From assembly GCF_019469205.1 (NCBI RefSeq), contig NZ_CP048265.1, forward strand, positions 1,736,001-1,800,000: 64,000 nucleotides of DNA, given 5' to 3'. This document shows positions 19,752-30,941 of this stretch, in pieces; the first letter of the stretch is position 1, and every line of letters begins with the position of its first letter. A model generated the notes under the pieces. It ran no database searches. It saw nothing but the letters and a program-made list of their open reading frames with translations, and had not been told where the DNA came from. Source of the DNA: Gilliamella sp. ESL0405. Lineage in GTDB: Bacteria; Pseudomonadota; Gammaproteobacteria; Enterobacterales; Orbaceae. The position numbers were made by a program, and so were the translations under genes.

Positions 19752-22700
19752 ATGAATAAGCACCTATATCGAGTCATTTTTAATAAAAAACGCGGTATCC
19801 AAATGGTTGTCGCCGATATTGCTAAAACGCCTAATGGTCATGAAAAAGCCAATAAAGAAGATAAACAATCATTATTCAAATCCTGTTTATTTGCATTGCA
19901 ACCGATAAGCTTATTCGTATCTATCACGTTAGGCTTTGTATCCATCATCTCACCAGCCTATGGTAATAATATTGTTGTTGATAATCAGGCAAATAAAAAT
20001 CAGCAACCGCAAGTGATCTCGGCGGCAAATGGTGTCACCCAAATTAATATACAAACGCCGAATAATAAAGGTCTTTCACACAATAAATACACCCAATTTG
20101 ATGTCTCACAGCAAGGGGTAATTTTAAACAACAGCAGCAAAATCAATCAAACCCAGATTGGCGGTTATGTTCAAGGTAATGAAAACTTAAAAACAACCGG
20201 TCCGGCTAAAATTATCTTAAATGAAGTCAATTCACGTAATCCAAGCCAACTAAATGGCGTGATTGAAGTTGCCGGACAAAAAGCGCAAGTGATTATCGCT
20301 AACCCTTCGGGTATTACCTGTCATGGTTGTGGCTTTATTAACGCGAATCGAGGCACCTTAACCACCGGTACCCCGACTATCGATAATGGTGAATTAACCG
20401 GTTACCGGGTTGAACAAGGACATATTAATGTCACCGGTAAAGGGCTCGATGGCTCAACGCAAAGCTATACCGATTTAATTGCCCGCTCAGTATCGATTAA
20501 TGCTGCGGTATGGGCAAATGAAGCCAATGTTATCACCGGTAAAAATCAAGTCAGCCGTGATACCAAAAACGTTACTGCGTTAGACAGTACTCATACCGAA
20601 GATAAACCCGAAGTATCGATCGATGTTTCACAATTTGGCGGCATGTATGCCGGTCAAATCAACATGATTGGTACCGAAAAAGGCGTTGGGGTACACAATG
20701 CCGGCGAACTTGGCGCAAGCTCAGATAATATCGTGATTCGTGCAGACGGAAAAATTATTAATACCGGTACATTACAAGCGCAGAAAGATATCACCTTAAA
20801 CAGTCAACAAGATATCACTAATCGCCGTCAGATCTACAGTAAACAAAATATTAAATTAAATAGTCAAAATGCGATCACCAATGAAGGGGCAATCATCGCT
20901 CAACATGATATTACCTTAAATGCCAAAAAAATCGACAGCACTGAGGCAAGTCGAGTTGCCGCCGGCATTAATGAGCAAGGAAAACTGATCCATAATAAAG
21001 GCAATATTTCCGGCACCGCAAATGACATCAATTTCAACGGTAAAAACAGTGCCGGCCAGACACTATCGCTCAATGCAAAGAACAATCTGAATCTGAACAA
21101 CAGTCAAACTTATGCCAATAAGCTGCATTTGACCGGTGAAGAGAATATTTCTCTCAATTCGGCAAAAATTCAGACAGAGCAACAATTACAGTTATCAAAT
21201 AACCAACAAATCGATATTGATAACGCCACAGTGCAAGCTAAACAAGGGATTGAAATACAAACCAATAAGCTCACCGCCGACCATAGCCAACTGTTAGCGC
21301 AAGAGTCTATCACCTTAAAAGCAGATCAAATAAAAGCGCAAGCAGCAGACCTTAACACTAATAGTACCATTGATATCCAGGCCAATGATGTGCAGATGCA
21401 ATCGGGTAACTTAAGTGCTAAAGGGGAAATTTCACTATCGGCAAATAACGCCATTATGGATAATTTACAGGCCGTTACTGAGCAATCATTAGCAATTACC
21501 GCTCAAACGTTATCCACGCAAGAAGCCAATATACAAGCCGGGCAAGATATCTATGTTGAAGCCAATACCATCGAAAACGCTTCAAGCTTTATCCGATCGA
21601 ATGGGCCGATTAATTACTACTTTAATCGCTTAAATAATCAAGGCGCCACCTTAGTCAGCGGCCGGGAAATCAGCCTGACCGGTGATAACCTGTTTAATGA
21701 AAAGGGTAAATTGCAAGGTACCGGCAACATTCACATTTCAGCTTATCAATTATTTAACAACCAATTTGGTACAATTTTATCAGATAAATCAATCATGGTT
21801 TATTCTGAAAAAATCAACAATGATAACGCTAAATTGATCGCCAATAATGGCTTATCACTCTCTGCCCGGCAGTTATCGACCAACAACAGTTATTTGTATG
21901 GGTATACTAACATAACATTAGATGCGGAAAAGCAATTGAGTGCCAAAGGTGCAACTCTTTATTCCGAAGGCATCATTGCATTAGACAGTGAGCAAATTGA
22001 TTTAACCGATGCTTCTGTCAGTGCTAAGGACGATATTAACGTTAGTGGTCAGCAACAGAACTTAACCAAAAGTGAGTTTTTATCCAACGGTCAAATCAAT
22101 TTGGACGCCACGACCATTGAGGCTGACGATGCGGTTATCAGAGCGGCCAAAGATCTATCCATTAAAGCTTTAAAGCTGGCATCATTCAACCGTGGTCAAT
22201 TGTACGCTAACCAACAACTGAATCTGACAGCGGCGCAAGCCAACACCCATCATTCAACGCTTTATGCCATAAATGGCATGACGATCAACACGACCGAACT
22301 CAATAACCAGGACGGCAAATGGATCAGTGGCGGTCATGTTGCAATATTCGCCAAATACTTTAATAACCAATACACCAATATTCAGGCTGAAAAAGACCTG
22401 ACTATTGACAGTGAGCAGTTAGATAACCGTGAAGCAACCTTAATATCTTTCAAAAATCTGGCCATAAATACCCAGGATCTCGACAACACAAAAGCGCGAA
22501 TTCAGGCAAGTAAAATAAGTATTAATGCAACCGGAAACGTTAACAATAATGCCGGTATATTCATTGCCCAAACGGCAGGTATCGATATTAATGCCAATAA
22601 CATCATCAACAGCGCTGCTCGACTTTGGGGAGTGCAATCTATTACCCTAAAATCCAACCAGTTAGATAATCAAAAAGCGCAATTATCCAGTAATGGCATC

Positions 22701-25700
22701 ATTAATCTAACCAGCGATGTTATGGATAATCGATCGAGTGTGATTCAGGCTAAACAAGGCATTGAGATTAAAAGCAAGCAACTTAGCAGTGACCTTGCGC
22801 AGTATGTTTCTGAAGGTGATTTCACTATCAACAGTGAAAACGCCTCACTCAATCAAGCCTCGCTTGGTAGTAAAGGCAATATGCAAATTAATACACAGCA
22901 CGTTTTAGCGTTACAAAATGCCCAACTGGTTGCTGAAAAAAATATGCAAATTCGCGCTGAGCAAATCAATACCACGGAAAGTGAAATTGGCGCACAAGGC
23001 AATATCGATGTTGACGCCTCAACGCTGATTAATAACCAGGCTAAATGGCAGGCAAAGCAGAATATCAACATTAACGCTAACCAATTTGATAACTCAGGGG
23101 CTCAACTTGTTTCAGATCAATCCATAACTATTCACAGCCAGCAACTGAATAATGATCAAGCGGCGTTGAGTGCTAAAGACAATATGACGATCGAGGCACA
23201 AACCGTCGAGAATGCCGAGGCTAAATTATTTAGCGGTCAATCAATTACCGTTGATTCAACTAAACTCAATAATCAAGACGCCGTGTTTAAAGCCGATAAT
23301 GCAATAACGATCAATAATCAGGCGTTTAACAACGCTAATGCGACTTTAGTGGCGAATGCGGCCATAAAAATAGCCACCAAAGCACTGAATAATGCTAATG
23401 CAACATTACAATCGCAAACAGAAATTGCGGTCAAAGCCGATCAATTTGACAATCAGTCCGCCTTACTGCTTTCCGGTAAAAACGGTACCAATATTGAAAG
23501 CCAAACACTCAATAACCAACAAGCAAAAATATTAACGCAAGGCGATTTGACCATTAAGGCTGACGACATTGCTAACCAAAATGCCAAATTAGTGGCGGAT
23601 AAAGCGATATCGATTCAAACCAATCAAATCAATAACCAACAAGCTGATTTACAAGCCAAAGGCAATATCGACATTAATGCGGCAACGCTTGATAATGAGT
23701 TGGCTAATGTGGTGTCGGAAAACACTATTACTTTCGATGTTGCTAACGGTATCAACAACCGTTTTGCTGAGCTGACCGCCAGTGGCGCCATTAAACTCGC
23801 TTCATTAAATGGTCATATTGAAAATCAACATGCCAAATTATTGTCTAATAACGGTATTTCATTACAGGCAATCAATATTGATAACCAATCCGCCTCGTTT
23901 AAAACCAATGGTCTTGTTGATATTAAGGCACAGCAAATTAATAACCGCCAATCTCACTATGTGGCAGAAAATATCCTGCTCGAAAGCAACGCTTTAAACA
24001 ATCAGTTAGCCAGTTTAACCGCCAATAATAAAATTATTATTGATGCTAAGGACTTTGATAACGATCAAGGTTATTTACTCTCTGACAACTTATTGCTCAA
24101 AACAAAATCATTTCGTGGTAATGGTACGATTAAAACGAAAAATGATTTATCGCTTGAGTTAGAAGACAGTTTTGTTAATGACAGTGAAATTACCGCGAAT
24201 GGTCACTTATCGATTAGCAGTGAAAATGACATCATCAATAAAAACAAAATTACAGCCGGCAAACAAGTCAGCTTAAAAAGCCAACAACTTATCAATGAAC
24301 AACAAGCAGAAATTAGTGCCGATTATCTGGCATTAAATCATCAAAATGCCACCAACTATGGCCTAATTAATGGCACAACCGCAATTATTGACAGTAACAC
24401 ATTAAATAACTTACAAACCGGTCGAATCTATGCCGATAATTTAGCCATTAACGCCATAACGCTGAATAATCGGGCACAAAATGGTACTGCGCCGGTCATT
24501 GCTGCCCGACAAAATTTTCATTTAGGGGTCAATACGCTCAATAACTATGCGCATGCTCAGTTATTGAGTCTGGGTGATTTTATTATTGGCGGTGAACTTG
24601 ATGAACATTACAATGTAAAAGGTCAAGCCGAACTGATTGAAAACCATTCAGCAACCATTGAATCACACGGCAATTTATTGATTAATGCTAAGCGCATTAA
24701 TAATATTAATGACCATATTGTCACTGAAATGCGCCAAAGTGACGAGCCACCGGAACATGAAGTCTATTTTCAAACGTCTGAGGGGGAAGGGAAAACCAAA
24801 TACTCGCCTGATGATGTGCTTTATCGCATTAAGAGTAAATATATGAGTCATGCTCAAGGCGTGTCTTGTGACAAACATAGTCGATGTTTGTACAAATGGA
24901 ATGATATTCCATTGAATTTACGTAATACCATGAATTTACAAAGAATGTATGTTCCAAGTAAAGGCGTATACGGGGCGGAAAATTCCTGGCATTATGACAT
25001 CTATAAACAAAAATATCGTACTGTATTGATTGAAACAGATCCAAGTAAAATCACCGCTACCGGTAATATTACGATACAAGGACAAACGTTAAATAATCAC
25101 GACAGTAAAATTATTGCCGGTAAAAATGTCAATATTAATGTCGATCAGTTAAACAATATCTCGCAAGAAGTTTTATCAAAATATGTCTATTCGGGAAGGG
25201 TTAATTTACATAGAAAAAAAAGTAAAGGTGAATATAGATTTAGATCCTATAATTATACAAAAGCCGATGAAGCGTTTATTGATAATGCATTAAATACCAA
25301 TATTTTAGATCATCAAATATTTGAGCAGGCTCAATTAAACGATACCGCTCGTCAACCAACCACGGTTGAAAATACCCATCAACATGTTGATATTAATCAG
25401 CCTGTTCAAGATTCAGCTAAGCAACACGAAAAACAGATTGATAACCCGCATTTTGGGCACGATAACACCACGGCGGTTAACGCGACAATCGATAAACAGG
25501 AGGTTATCACCTCTGCAAATACCCCTGTCGATAATAATATTGATGACCATTTAAATCAGCAAAGCCAACAGGCAGATCATGCCGATTTAGCCACCGCCGA
25601 TAAGGGTATCACCCCGCCTAAAACTATCAGCATTTATGAGCCTAATTTAACCCTGCCGGATAACAGTTTATGGATCGTCAATAAAGATACCGATAAAAAT

Positions 25701-28700
25701 TATATTATTGAAACCGACCCTAACTTTACTCAGCGTAAGAAATGGTTAAGTTCAGACTATATGTTAAGTCGCTTAAAAGCCGATCCGGACTCGGTGCTTA
25801 AGCGCTTAGGTGACGGTTATTATGAACAACAACTGATTAAGGAACAAATCGTTGGTTTGACCGGTCATCGCTATTTGCAAGGCTATGAAAATGATTTAGC
25901 GCAGTATCAAGCCTTAATGGATGCCGGTATTAGCTTTGCTAATCAATACGGTATTGCGCCGGGGGTGGAGCTGTCTGCTGAGCAGATGAAAGCGTTAACC
26001 ACTGATATGGTCTTGTTGGTGAAAAAGCAGGTGGTCATTAATCATCAAGCTATCGATGTTTTAGTGCCGCAGGTTTACATTGTTAACCGCACTGAGCTCA
26101 GCCATGACGGTGCGTTAATTGCCGGTGATAATGTCTTTATTAAAGGTCAGGCGCTTAATAGCAGTGGATTAATTAATGCGAAAAAAGATATTCAGTTATC
26201 CGGCAATAATGTCACCAATAGTGGCACGGTATTTGGTGAGCGGGTGGCAATTGATGCGAAAAATGATATTACCAATTACGGGAAGTTAGTCGGTGATAAG
26301 CTGGTTTATTTATCTGCCGATAATGATATCAATCTTCTGTCCGGTACCCGCACGCAAATCCGTGGTAATAATGTCACCACCAATATCGACCAGGCCAGTA
26401 TCATTCAGGTGAATAATGGCAATATTGTTATCGATGCCGGGCATGATATTCATGCTAAAGCCGGCTGGATTATTAATAATGCCGAGACAGGCAATACGTC
26501 GTTGCACGCCGGTCATGATATTCGCTTTACTGCCGCTGAGATTGAAGAGAAGTTAGATTTAGGTGGCGGCAAACATTATCGTAAAAGCCATGAACACAAT
26601 GTCGTTGGCAGTGAAATCAGTGCCGCTAATAATGTGACGTTAAGTGCCGGGCATGATATTGATGCCAAAACGGTCGATATTGCTGCCGGTAAGCAATTAG
26701 GGCTTTATGCGGATAATGATATCGCTATCGGGACGTCGTCTGAGCGATTTGAGTTAGATGAGTTCCATAAGAGTTCGAGCAAAGGCTTTTTAAATAAAAC
26801 GACCACCACCACGCAGACGCAAATCGATAATACCACCGAAAAAGGCAGTCAGCTCTATGGCGATAGTGTCACCATTGCCGCCGGGAATAATTTAAGTGTC
26901 ACCGGTAGTCAGGTGGTCGGTACCCATGATGTCAATCTGAAGGCGGGCAATAATATTGATATTGATGCCGCCGGGGAGTCTTATTACCGTAAACAAGAGA
27001 CGAAGACAAAAAAATCCGGGCTGATGAGTAGTGGCGGTATCGGGGTGACCATTGGTCATGAGAAAGAAAATCTGAAACAGACCGATAGCGAGCAAGCCTA
27101 TTTAGGCAGTACCGTCGGCAGCACGGAGGGTAATGTGAGCATTCAGGCCGGTAAGGATATCACCGTCAAAGGCAGTGATATTATTGCCAAGCAGGATGTG
27201 AACTTAACCGGTGAGAATGTGGCTATCGAGGCACTTGATGCCAAAACTACCTATAACGAGCAGTACACTTATGAGAAATCCGGACTGACCATTGCCTTAA
27301 CCGGTACGGCAGCAGATATGTATGAAGCGGCCAAAGCGGTTGAGCGGGCGAAAGAGAAAGGCAATGATAAGTTATTAGCCCTGCAATCAATTAAATCTGC
27401 GCTGACCGCACTTGAAGCGATTGAAGATTTGCAGCTGCAAAATCAGCAAGGTCAAAAACAGGCGTCAATCGGTGTCAGTGTGATGGTGGGCACGCAGCGC
27501 ACTGAGCGGGAGGTCAATCAGGAGCAACATAATGTTATCAGTAGCGGGGTCTCTGCCGGGCAGAATATTCATATCACCGCAACCGGTGATGCAAATGAGC
27601 AAGGCGGGGATATCACCTTAAAAGGCAGTGAGGTGAAAGCCGGCAATGATATTAATCTGACCGCTAACCGGGATGTGAATGTGATTGGTGCGGTCAATAC
27701 GCAGCACAGTGACCGGGATGAGAAAAGCTACGGCGGCGGCGTGGGGATTCAGCTTCAGTTTGGTGGTGATGAAAGTGGTCTGCGGTTTAAAGCCAACGGT
27801 AACTTTAGTCGGGAGCGGGAAAACGCTGACGGCAGTGCCTGGACCGAGAGTGTGATTGATGCTAAAAATCAACTCAATATCAAAACCGGTCATGATGTGA
27901 ATGTGGTCGGTGGTCAGTTAAAAGGTGATACGGTGAAGATGAATGTGGGCAATAATCTTAACATTCAGTCACTGCAAGATACCGATAATTATGATTATGA
28001 AAAAATCAGTGCTTCGGTCAGCGGCACCGCCGGTTATGGTGGGGTGAGTGCGAACGGCTCGTTATCGGCCACTGAAATGGAAAGTAAATGGGCAAGTGTG
28101 ACCGACCAGTCGGGTATCTTTGCCGGTAAAGGCGGCTATGATATCACGGTCGGCAATAACACGGACTTAAAAGGCGCGGTGATTGCCTCGAAAGCGGAAG
28201 ATACCGGTAAAAACAAACTTGATACCGGCACTATCAGCTTCAGTGATATTAAAAATAAAGCTGACTTTAAAGTGACCCATGTTGCCATTAGTGGTGGCAC
28301 CGCCGGTCCCGGTGCGCCAACGGCATTTAAAGACAGTGACAGTGACTCAAGCACCACCAAATCAGCGGTGGAAAAAGGCGAGTTAATCATCCGCAATCAG
28401 GACCAGCAAAAACAGGATATCAACGGCTTAAGCCGGGATACGGACAGTGCCAATAATCCGCTTAAACAGATTTTTGATAAGCAAAAAGAGCTGGATAAAA
28501 TTGAGACGGTTGAGCTGATTAAAGATATTGCCCAACAGGCTAAAAGTGTGGTGAAGAAATATGACCGCATTGAGGCACAAAAAGAGGTGGATAAAAATAA
28601 GGATGCGTTAACCCGGGCGGAAGCAGAAAAGCGATATAAATATTTAAGTGATGAGGAAAAAGCGAAATACGCCTCATTTGAACAATATTATGAAGATAAT

Positions 28701-30419
28701 AAAGATTATATTTACTATGCGCTGGTTGATAAGCAGCTGGAAACCAATAAAAATAAAGATAAAAACCTGGGCACCATGGGCGGTGATGTCAGTAAAGGGA
28801 TTGATACCGCTATGGCGATTGTAACCGGGGTGATTACCGGTGATATTGCCGGTAGTCTGGCGGGTGCCAGTGCGCCGTGGATTGCCGAGCAAATCAAACT
28901 GCATACCGGTCATGCTGATGAAAAAGGTAACTGGGTGACCGATGATATCGCCGGTAACTTAATTGCCCATGCGATACTCGGCGCCGTTGTCGCTGAGCTG
29001 CAAGGTGGCCCGTCGATTGCCGGTGGGGTCGGTGCGGTTGCCGGTGAACTGGCGGCAAAACTGATTCGTGAGCAACTCTACGGTAAAGACGTTAAAGACT
29101 TAACCGAAGCTGAAAAACAAAACATCAGCGCCCTCGCCCAGCTGGCAGCCGGCCTGGCGATTGCCGCCGGTGGCGGTGATACCGGCGCTGCCGGTGCGGC
29201 GATTGCTGCCGGGAAGAATGCGGTTGAGAATAACTTGTTGAGCCCTGCGGATGTTGCTGAAGCAGACAAGAAATATGCAGCCTGTAATGGTGATAGAAAA
29301 TGCCAAATGCAGGTAGTAAAAGAAACAAATGAGCTTGATAAAGAAAAGATCAGAGCATTACAAGAATATAAAAATCAATTGTTAGAAGAGTATGCTGAGA
29401 GATATCGAGAAATTATAGCGGATTGTGAAGGCTATACAACTTGTCAGTTAGAAAGAAGAGATTGGTTGCAGGAAGAGATAGATAATCGATATCGTGATTT
29501 TTATACTATAGTTACTGATGGTGCATCACCAGATGATCTGAGTTTTGGATATTATCCTGATGACACAAAAATTCAATCCTTATGGGAAGGAATGAAAAAT
29601 GCGCCTGGCAAGTTGGTTGATAACATTGTTGAAGGTGGCGATAAAGCTATTCGATACATTGATGACAACTCACTAGGAAAAATTGCTGATGACGCTTGGG
29701 AGTTTGGAAAGAAAATAGCAAGCATTCCAAGAGAATGGTTAAATAAAGAGATCCCAGCAGATTCTTTTGAAACAGCATTGACTAACTTAGCAAGTATGAC
29801 TGGGCATGATGTTGGTGAAGCGTCATTCTATACTGTTGCGGGAACGGCAACGGCTGCTTTAGGCGGTAAGATTATACAATGGATTGACGGGAAATGGACC
29901 CCAGTTAAGATTGGTAGTTTGGAGACCGGAAAGGGACCTACTGCCAATAAACCATTAGACAAAACAGACTTAGAGCTACAACACGGAAAAGGAAATGTTG
30001 AACAAGGTGGTGGAAATTATAAAGAGACTAAGGATAAAATACTTGATAATCAGGCTGCCAATCAGAAAGCAAACGAAAGTAGTAAATTTGGTGAGCATGT
30101 AGCGAAAGAACAACAAATTAATGTTGGAAAGGGGACGAGTGGAGTAATAAATACAGTCAGACCAAACACATTGAGTGAATTAAACTCTGATCTTATTTCT
30201 AAAGGCTTTCAGTTAAAAGGTACTAGTGGGGGGGGATATACGACTTATAAGCATCCGGATGGGCGTATTGTTACAATAAAACCTACTGGTGAGGTTATCC
30301 CAACAAAACCTAAGATTGCAGAAAATGGTAAAAAATATAATGAAAGAACTGACTATGAATTTAATAGATTAGAAGATCAAAGTCATTCTACTAACCATTT
30401 TATCGATAAGGACAAATAA
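19752..30419 (+). CDS. cdiA: CdiA contact-dependent inhibition effector, full length
   Basis: This 3555-residue TpsA protein is the only complete effector in the array. It begins with the extended signal peptide MNKHLYRVIFNKKRGIQMVV, then a hydrophobic core with cleavage near residue 71 (PAYG). The TPS domain (about 72-320) carries NPSGITCHGCGF. Long runs of FHA repeats follow, interrupted near 1670-1870 by a non-repetitive, cysteine-containing region where receptor-binding domains lie in other CdiAs. A second FHA region runs to about 2900 and a pretoxin region leads to VENN at 3158-3161. The last 398 residues are the variable CdiA-CT: an entry module from LLSPADV, then a conserved block ending INVGKGT, then about 93 residues of toxin containing HPDGRIVTIKPTGEVI. 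I cannot assign the toxin's activity. The ATG has AAGGA nine bases upstream. Confidence 0.95.
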   Translation: MNKHLYRVIFNKKRGIQMVVADIAKTPNGHEKANKEDKQSLFKSCLFALQPISLFVSITLGFVSIISPAYGNNIVVDNQANKNQQPQVISAANGVTQINIQTPNNKGLSHNKYTQFDVSQQGVILNNSSKINQTQIGGYVQGNENLKTTGPAKIILNEVNSRNPSQLNGVIEVAGQKAQVIIANPSGITCHGCGFINANRGTLTTGTPTIDNGELTGYRVEQGHINVTGKGLDGSTQSYTDLIARSVSINAAVWANEANVITGKNQVSRDTKNVTALDSTHTEDKPEVSIDVSQFGGMYAGQINMIGTEKGVGVHNAGELGASSDNIVIRADGKIINTGTLQAQKDITLNSQQDITNRRQIYSKQNIKLNSQNAITNEGAIIAQHDITLNAKKIDSTEASRVAAGINEQGKLIHNKGNISGTANDINFNGKNSAGQTLSLNAKNNLNLNNSQTYANKLHLTGEENISLNSAKIQTEQQLQLSNNQQIDIDNATVQAKQGIEIQTNKLTADHSQLLAQESITLKADQIKAQAADLNTNSTIDIQANDVQMQSGNLSAKGEISLSANNAIMDNLQAVTEQSLAITAQTLSTQEANIQAGQDIYVEANTIENASSFIRSNGPINYYFNRLNNQGATLVSGREISLTGDNLFNEKGKLQGTGNIHISAYQLFNNQFGTILSDKSIMVYSEKINNDNAKLIANNGLSLSARQLSTNNSYLYGYTNITLDAEKQLSAKGATLYSEGIIALDSEQIDLTDASVSAKDDINVSGQQQNLTKSEFLSNGQINLDATTIEADDAVIRAAKDLSIKALKLASFNRGQLYANQQLNLTAAQANTHHSTLYAINGMTINTTELNNQDGKWISGGHVAIFAKYFNNQYTNIQAEKDLTIDSEQLDNREATLISFKNLAINTQDLDNTKARIQASKISINATGNVNNNAGIFIAQTAGIDINANNIINSAARLWGVQSITLKSNQLDNQKAQLSSNGIINLTSDVMDNRSSVIQAKQGIEIKSKQLSSDLAQYVSEGDFTINSENASLNQASLGSKGNMQINTQHVLALQNAQLVAEKNMQIRAEQINTTESEIGAQGNIDVDASTLINNQAKWQAKQNININANQFDNSGAQLVSDQSITIHSQQLNNDQAALSAKDNMTIEAQTVENAEAKLFSGQSITVDSTKLNNQDAVFKADNAITINNQAFNNANATLVANAAIKIATKALNNANATLQSQTEIAVKADQFDNQSALLLSGKNGTNIESQTLNNQQAKILTQGDLTIKADDIANQNAKLVADKAISIQTNQINNQQADLQAKGNIDINAATLDNELANVVSENTITFDVANGINNRFAELTASGAIKLASLNGHIENQHAKLLSNNGISLQAINIDNQSASFKTNGLVDIKAQQINNRQSHYVAENILLESNALNNQLASLTANNKIIIDAKDFDNDQGYLLSDNLLLKTKSFRGNGTIKTKNDLSLELEDSFVNDSEITANGHLSISSENDIINKNKITAGKQVSLKSQQLINEQQAEISADYLALNHQNATNYGLINGTTAIIDSNTLNNLQTGRIYADNLAINAITLNNRAQNGTAPVIAARQNFHLGVNTLNNYAHAQLLSLGDFIIGGELDEHYNVKGQAELIENHSATIESHGNLLINAKRINNINDHIVTEMRQSDEPPEHEVYFQTSEGEGKTKYSPDDVLYRIKSKYMSHAQGVSCDKHSRCLYKWNDIPLNLRNTMNLQRMYVPSKGVYGAENSWHYDIYKQKYRTVLIETDPSKITATGNITIQGQTLNNHDSKIIAGKNVNINVDQLNNISQEVLSKYVYSGRVNLHRKKSKGEYRFRSYNYTKADEAFIDNALNTNILDHQIFEQAQLNDTARQPTTVENTHQHVDINQPVQDSAKQHEKQIDNPHFGHDNTTAVNATIDKQEVITSANTPVDNNIDDHLNQQSQQADHADLATADKGITPPKTISIYEPNLTLPDNSLWIVNKDTDKNYIIETDPNFTQRKKWLSSDYMLSRLKADPDSVLKRLGDGYYEQQLIKEQIVGLTGHRYLQGYENDLAQYQALMDAGISFANQYGIAPGVELSAEQMKALTTDMVLLVKKQVVINHQAIDVLVPQVYIVNRTELSHDGALIAGDNVFIKGQALNSSGLINAKKDIQLSGNNVTNSGTVFGERVAIDAKNDITNYGKLVGDKLVYLSADNDINLLSGTRTQIRGNNVTTNIDQASIIQVNNGNIVIDAGHDIHAKAGWIINNAETGNTSLHAGHDIRFTAAEIEEKLDLGGGKHYRKSHEHNVVGSEISAANNVTLSAGHDIDAKTVDIAAGKQLGLYADNDIAIGTSSERFELDEFHKSSSKGFLNKTTTTTQTQIDNTTEKGSQLYGDSVTIAAGNNLSVTGSQVVGTHDVNLKAGNNIDIDAAGESYYRKQETKTKKSGLMSSGGIGVTIGHEKENLKQTDSEQAYLGSTVGSTEGNVSIQAGKDITVKGSDIIAKQDVNLTGENVAIEALDAKTTYNEQYTYEKSGLTIALTGTAADMYEAAKAVERAKEKGNDKLLALQSIKSALTALEAIEDLQLQNQQGQKQASIGVSVMVGTQRTEREVNQEQHNVISSGVSAGQNIHITATGDANEQGGDITLKGSEVKAGNDINLTANRDVNVIGAVNTQHSDRDEKSYGGGVGIQLQFGGDESGLRFKANGNFSRERENADGSAWTESVIDAKNQLNIKTGHDVNVVGGQLKGDTVKMNVGNNLNIQSLQDTDNYDYEKISASVSGTAGYGGVSANGSLSATEMESKWASVTDQSGIFAGKGGYDITVGNNTDLKGAVIASKAEDTGKNKLDTGTISFSDIKNKADFKVTHVAISGGTAGPGAPTAFKDSDSDSSTTKSAVEKGELIIRNQDQQKQDINGLSRDTDSANNPLKQIFDKQKELDKIETVELIKDIAQQAKSVVKKYDRIEAQKEVDKNKDALTRAEAEKRYKYLSDEEKAKYASFEQYYEDNKDYIYYALVDKQLETNKNKDKNLGTMGGDVSKGIDTAMAIVTGVITGDIAGSLAGASAPWIAEQIKLHTGHADEKGNWVTDDIAGNLIAHAILGAVVAELQGGPSIAGGVGAVAGELAAKLIREQLYGKDVKDLTEAEKQNISALAQLAAGLAIAAGGGDTGAAGAAIAAGKNAVENNLLSPADVAEADKKYAACNGDRKCQMQVVKETNELDKEKIRALQEYKNQLLEEYAERYREIIADCEGYTTCQLERRDWLQEEIDNRYRDFYTIVTDGASPDDLSFGYYPDDTKIQSLWEGMKNAPGKLVDNIVEGGDKAIRYIDDNSLGKIADDAWEFGKKIASIPREWLNKEIPADSFETALTNLASMTGHDVGEASFYTVAGTATAALGGKIIQWIDGKWTPVKIGSLETGKGPTANKPLDKTDLELQHGKGNVEQGGGNYKETKDKILDNQAANQKANESSKFGEHVAKEQQINVGKGTSGVINTVRPNTLSELNSDLISKGFQLKGTSGGGYTTYKHPDGRIVTIKPTGEVIPTKPKIAENGKKYNERTDYEFNRLEDQSHSTNHFIDKDK
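25334..29234 (+). repeat. Parent segment of the cdiA 3' repeats
   Basis: This part of cdiA is repeated, at very high identity, as seven partial copies downstream. They begin at different points: ~32446, ~37087, ~43470, ~46622, 50785, 58266 (with an internal gap to 58296), plus a short one at ~30942 that holds only the segment after VENN. Most run to the VENN codons (29223-29234 here). The shared DNA gives each orphan cassette up to 3.9 kb of homology to the expressed gene. Confidence 0.9.
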
Positions 30420-30422
30420 TAT

Positions 30423-30737
30423 ATGAAAGATCATTATTTAAAGTTGGTTGATGTTAATTTATCTATGTTTTCTATTAATTTAGATAAAAACGAAGTTATT
30501 ATTGAAATTTTAAATATGGATAATGGTAGCGAAGTTTGTACCATCAATATAAATAACATCATTACATTACAATATCAAAATAATATCGATGAAAAGGATA
30601 TTTTACCTGCATATATCGGTGAACTTGAAATATCAAAGAATCTTGATAATAGGCTATATTATTTGAAAATGCAAGGTTGGGTAGATTTGTCCTTAGTTAG
30701 TGCGAATTGCTCTATAAATTATCCTCATACAACATAG
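30423..30737 (+). CDS. cdiI: Immunity protein of the full-length CdiA
   Basis: By position this 104-residue protein is the cognate immunity protein: it starts 3 bases after the cdiA stop, with AAGGA inside the end of cdiA. It is acidic and predicted cytosolic, with mixed strands (LKLVDVNLSMFSINLDKNEV) and no membrane span. I do not recognise the family. It should bind and block the toxin containing HPDGRIVTIKPTGEV. A weak hairpin (30753-30770) follows, then an antisense SymE-like remnant. Confidence 0.8.
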   Translation: MKDHYLKLVDVNLSMFSINLDKNEVIIEILNMDNGSEVCTININNIITLQYQNNIDEKDILPAYIGELEISKNLDNRLYYLKMQGWVDLSLVSANCSINYPHTT

Positions 30738-30788
30738 TTATTTATTAAAAATCCCTACATAGTAGCGGGGAAAATCAACCATTTATTT

Positions 30789-30941
30789 TTAGACTTGCAA
30801 ATCAAGTTCAACCACCAACTTACCCTGTTCAATCTTAATGATAACAGGGCAGCCTACATAAAAGCCTATCTGTTTTAGCCACCTGCCTTTAATGGTCAGT
30901 TGTGGTTTTGTGCCTTGTGACACGTAACTGGCGGTATAAAC
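30789..30941 (-). pseudogene. SymE-like toxin gene, 5' truncated
   Basis: The minus strand reads without a stop VYTASYVSQGTKPQLTIKGR, then WLKQIGFYVGCPVIIKIEQG and KLVVELDLQV. This matches the SymE fold pattern (P-x-L-T-I/L-K-G-x-W-L, G-F, G-x-x-V-x-V/I). SymE in E. coli is a small SOS-induced toxin controlled by the antisense RNA SymR. The upstream end is cut where the next cassette's cdiA-type DNA begins (about 30942), so no start codon remains. Confidence 0.75.

Noticed and set aside
20900-29328. Many minus-strand frames of 60-90 codons inside cdiA, repeated in every orphan copy
   Set aside because: Their conservation follows from the copied cdiA DNA; they are antisense shadows without start signals.
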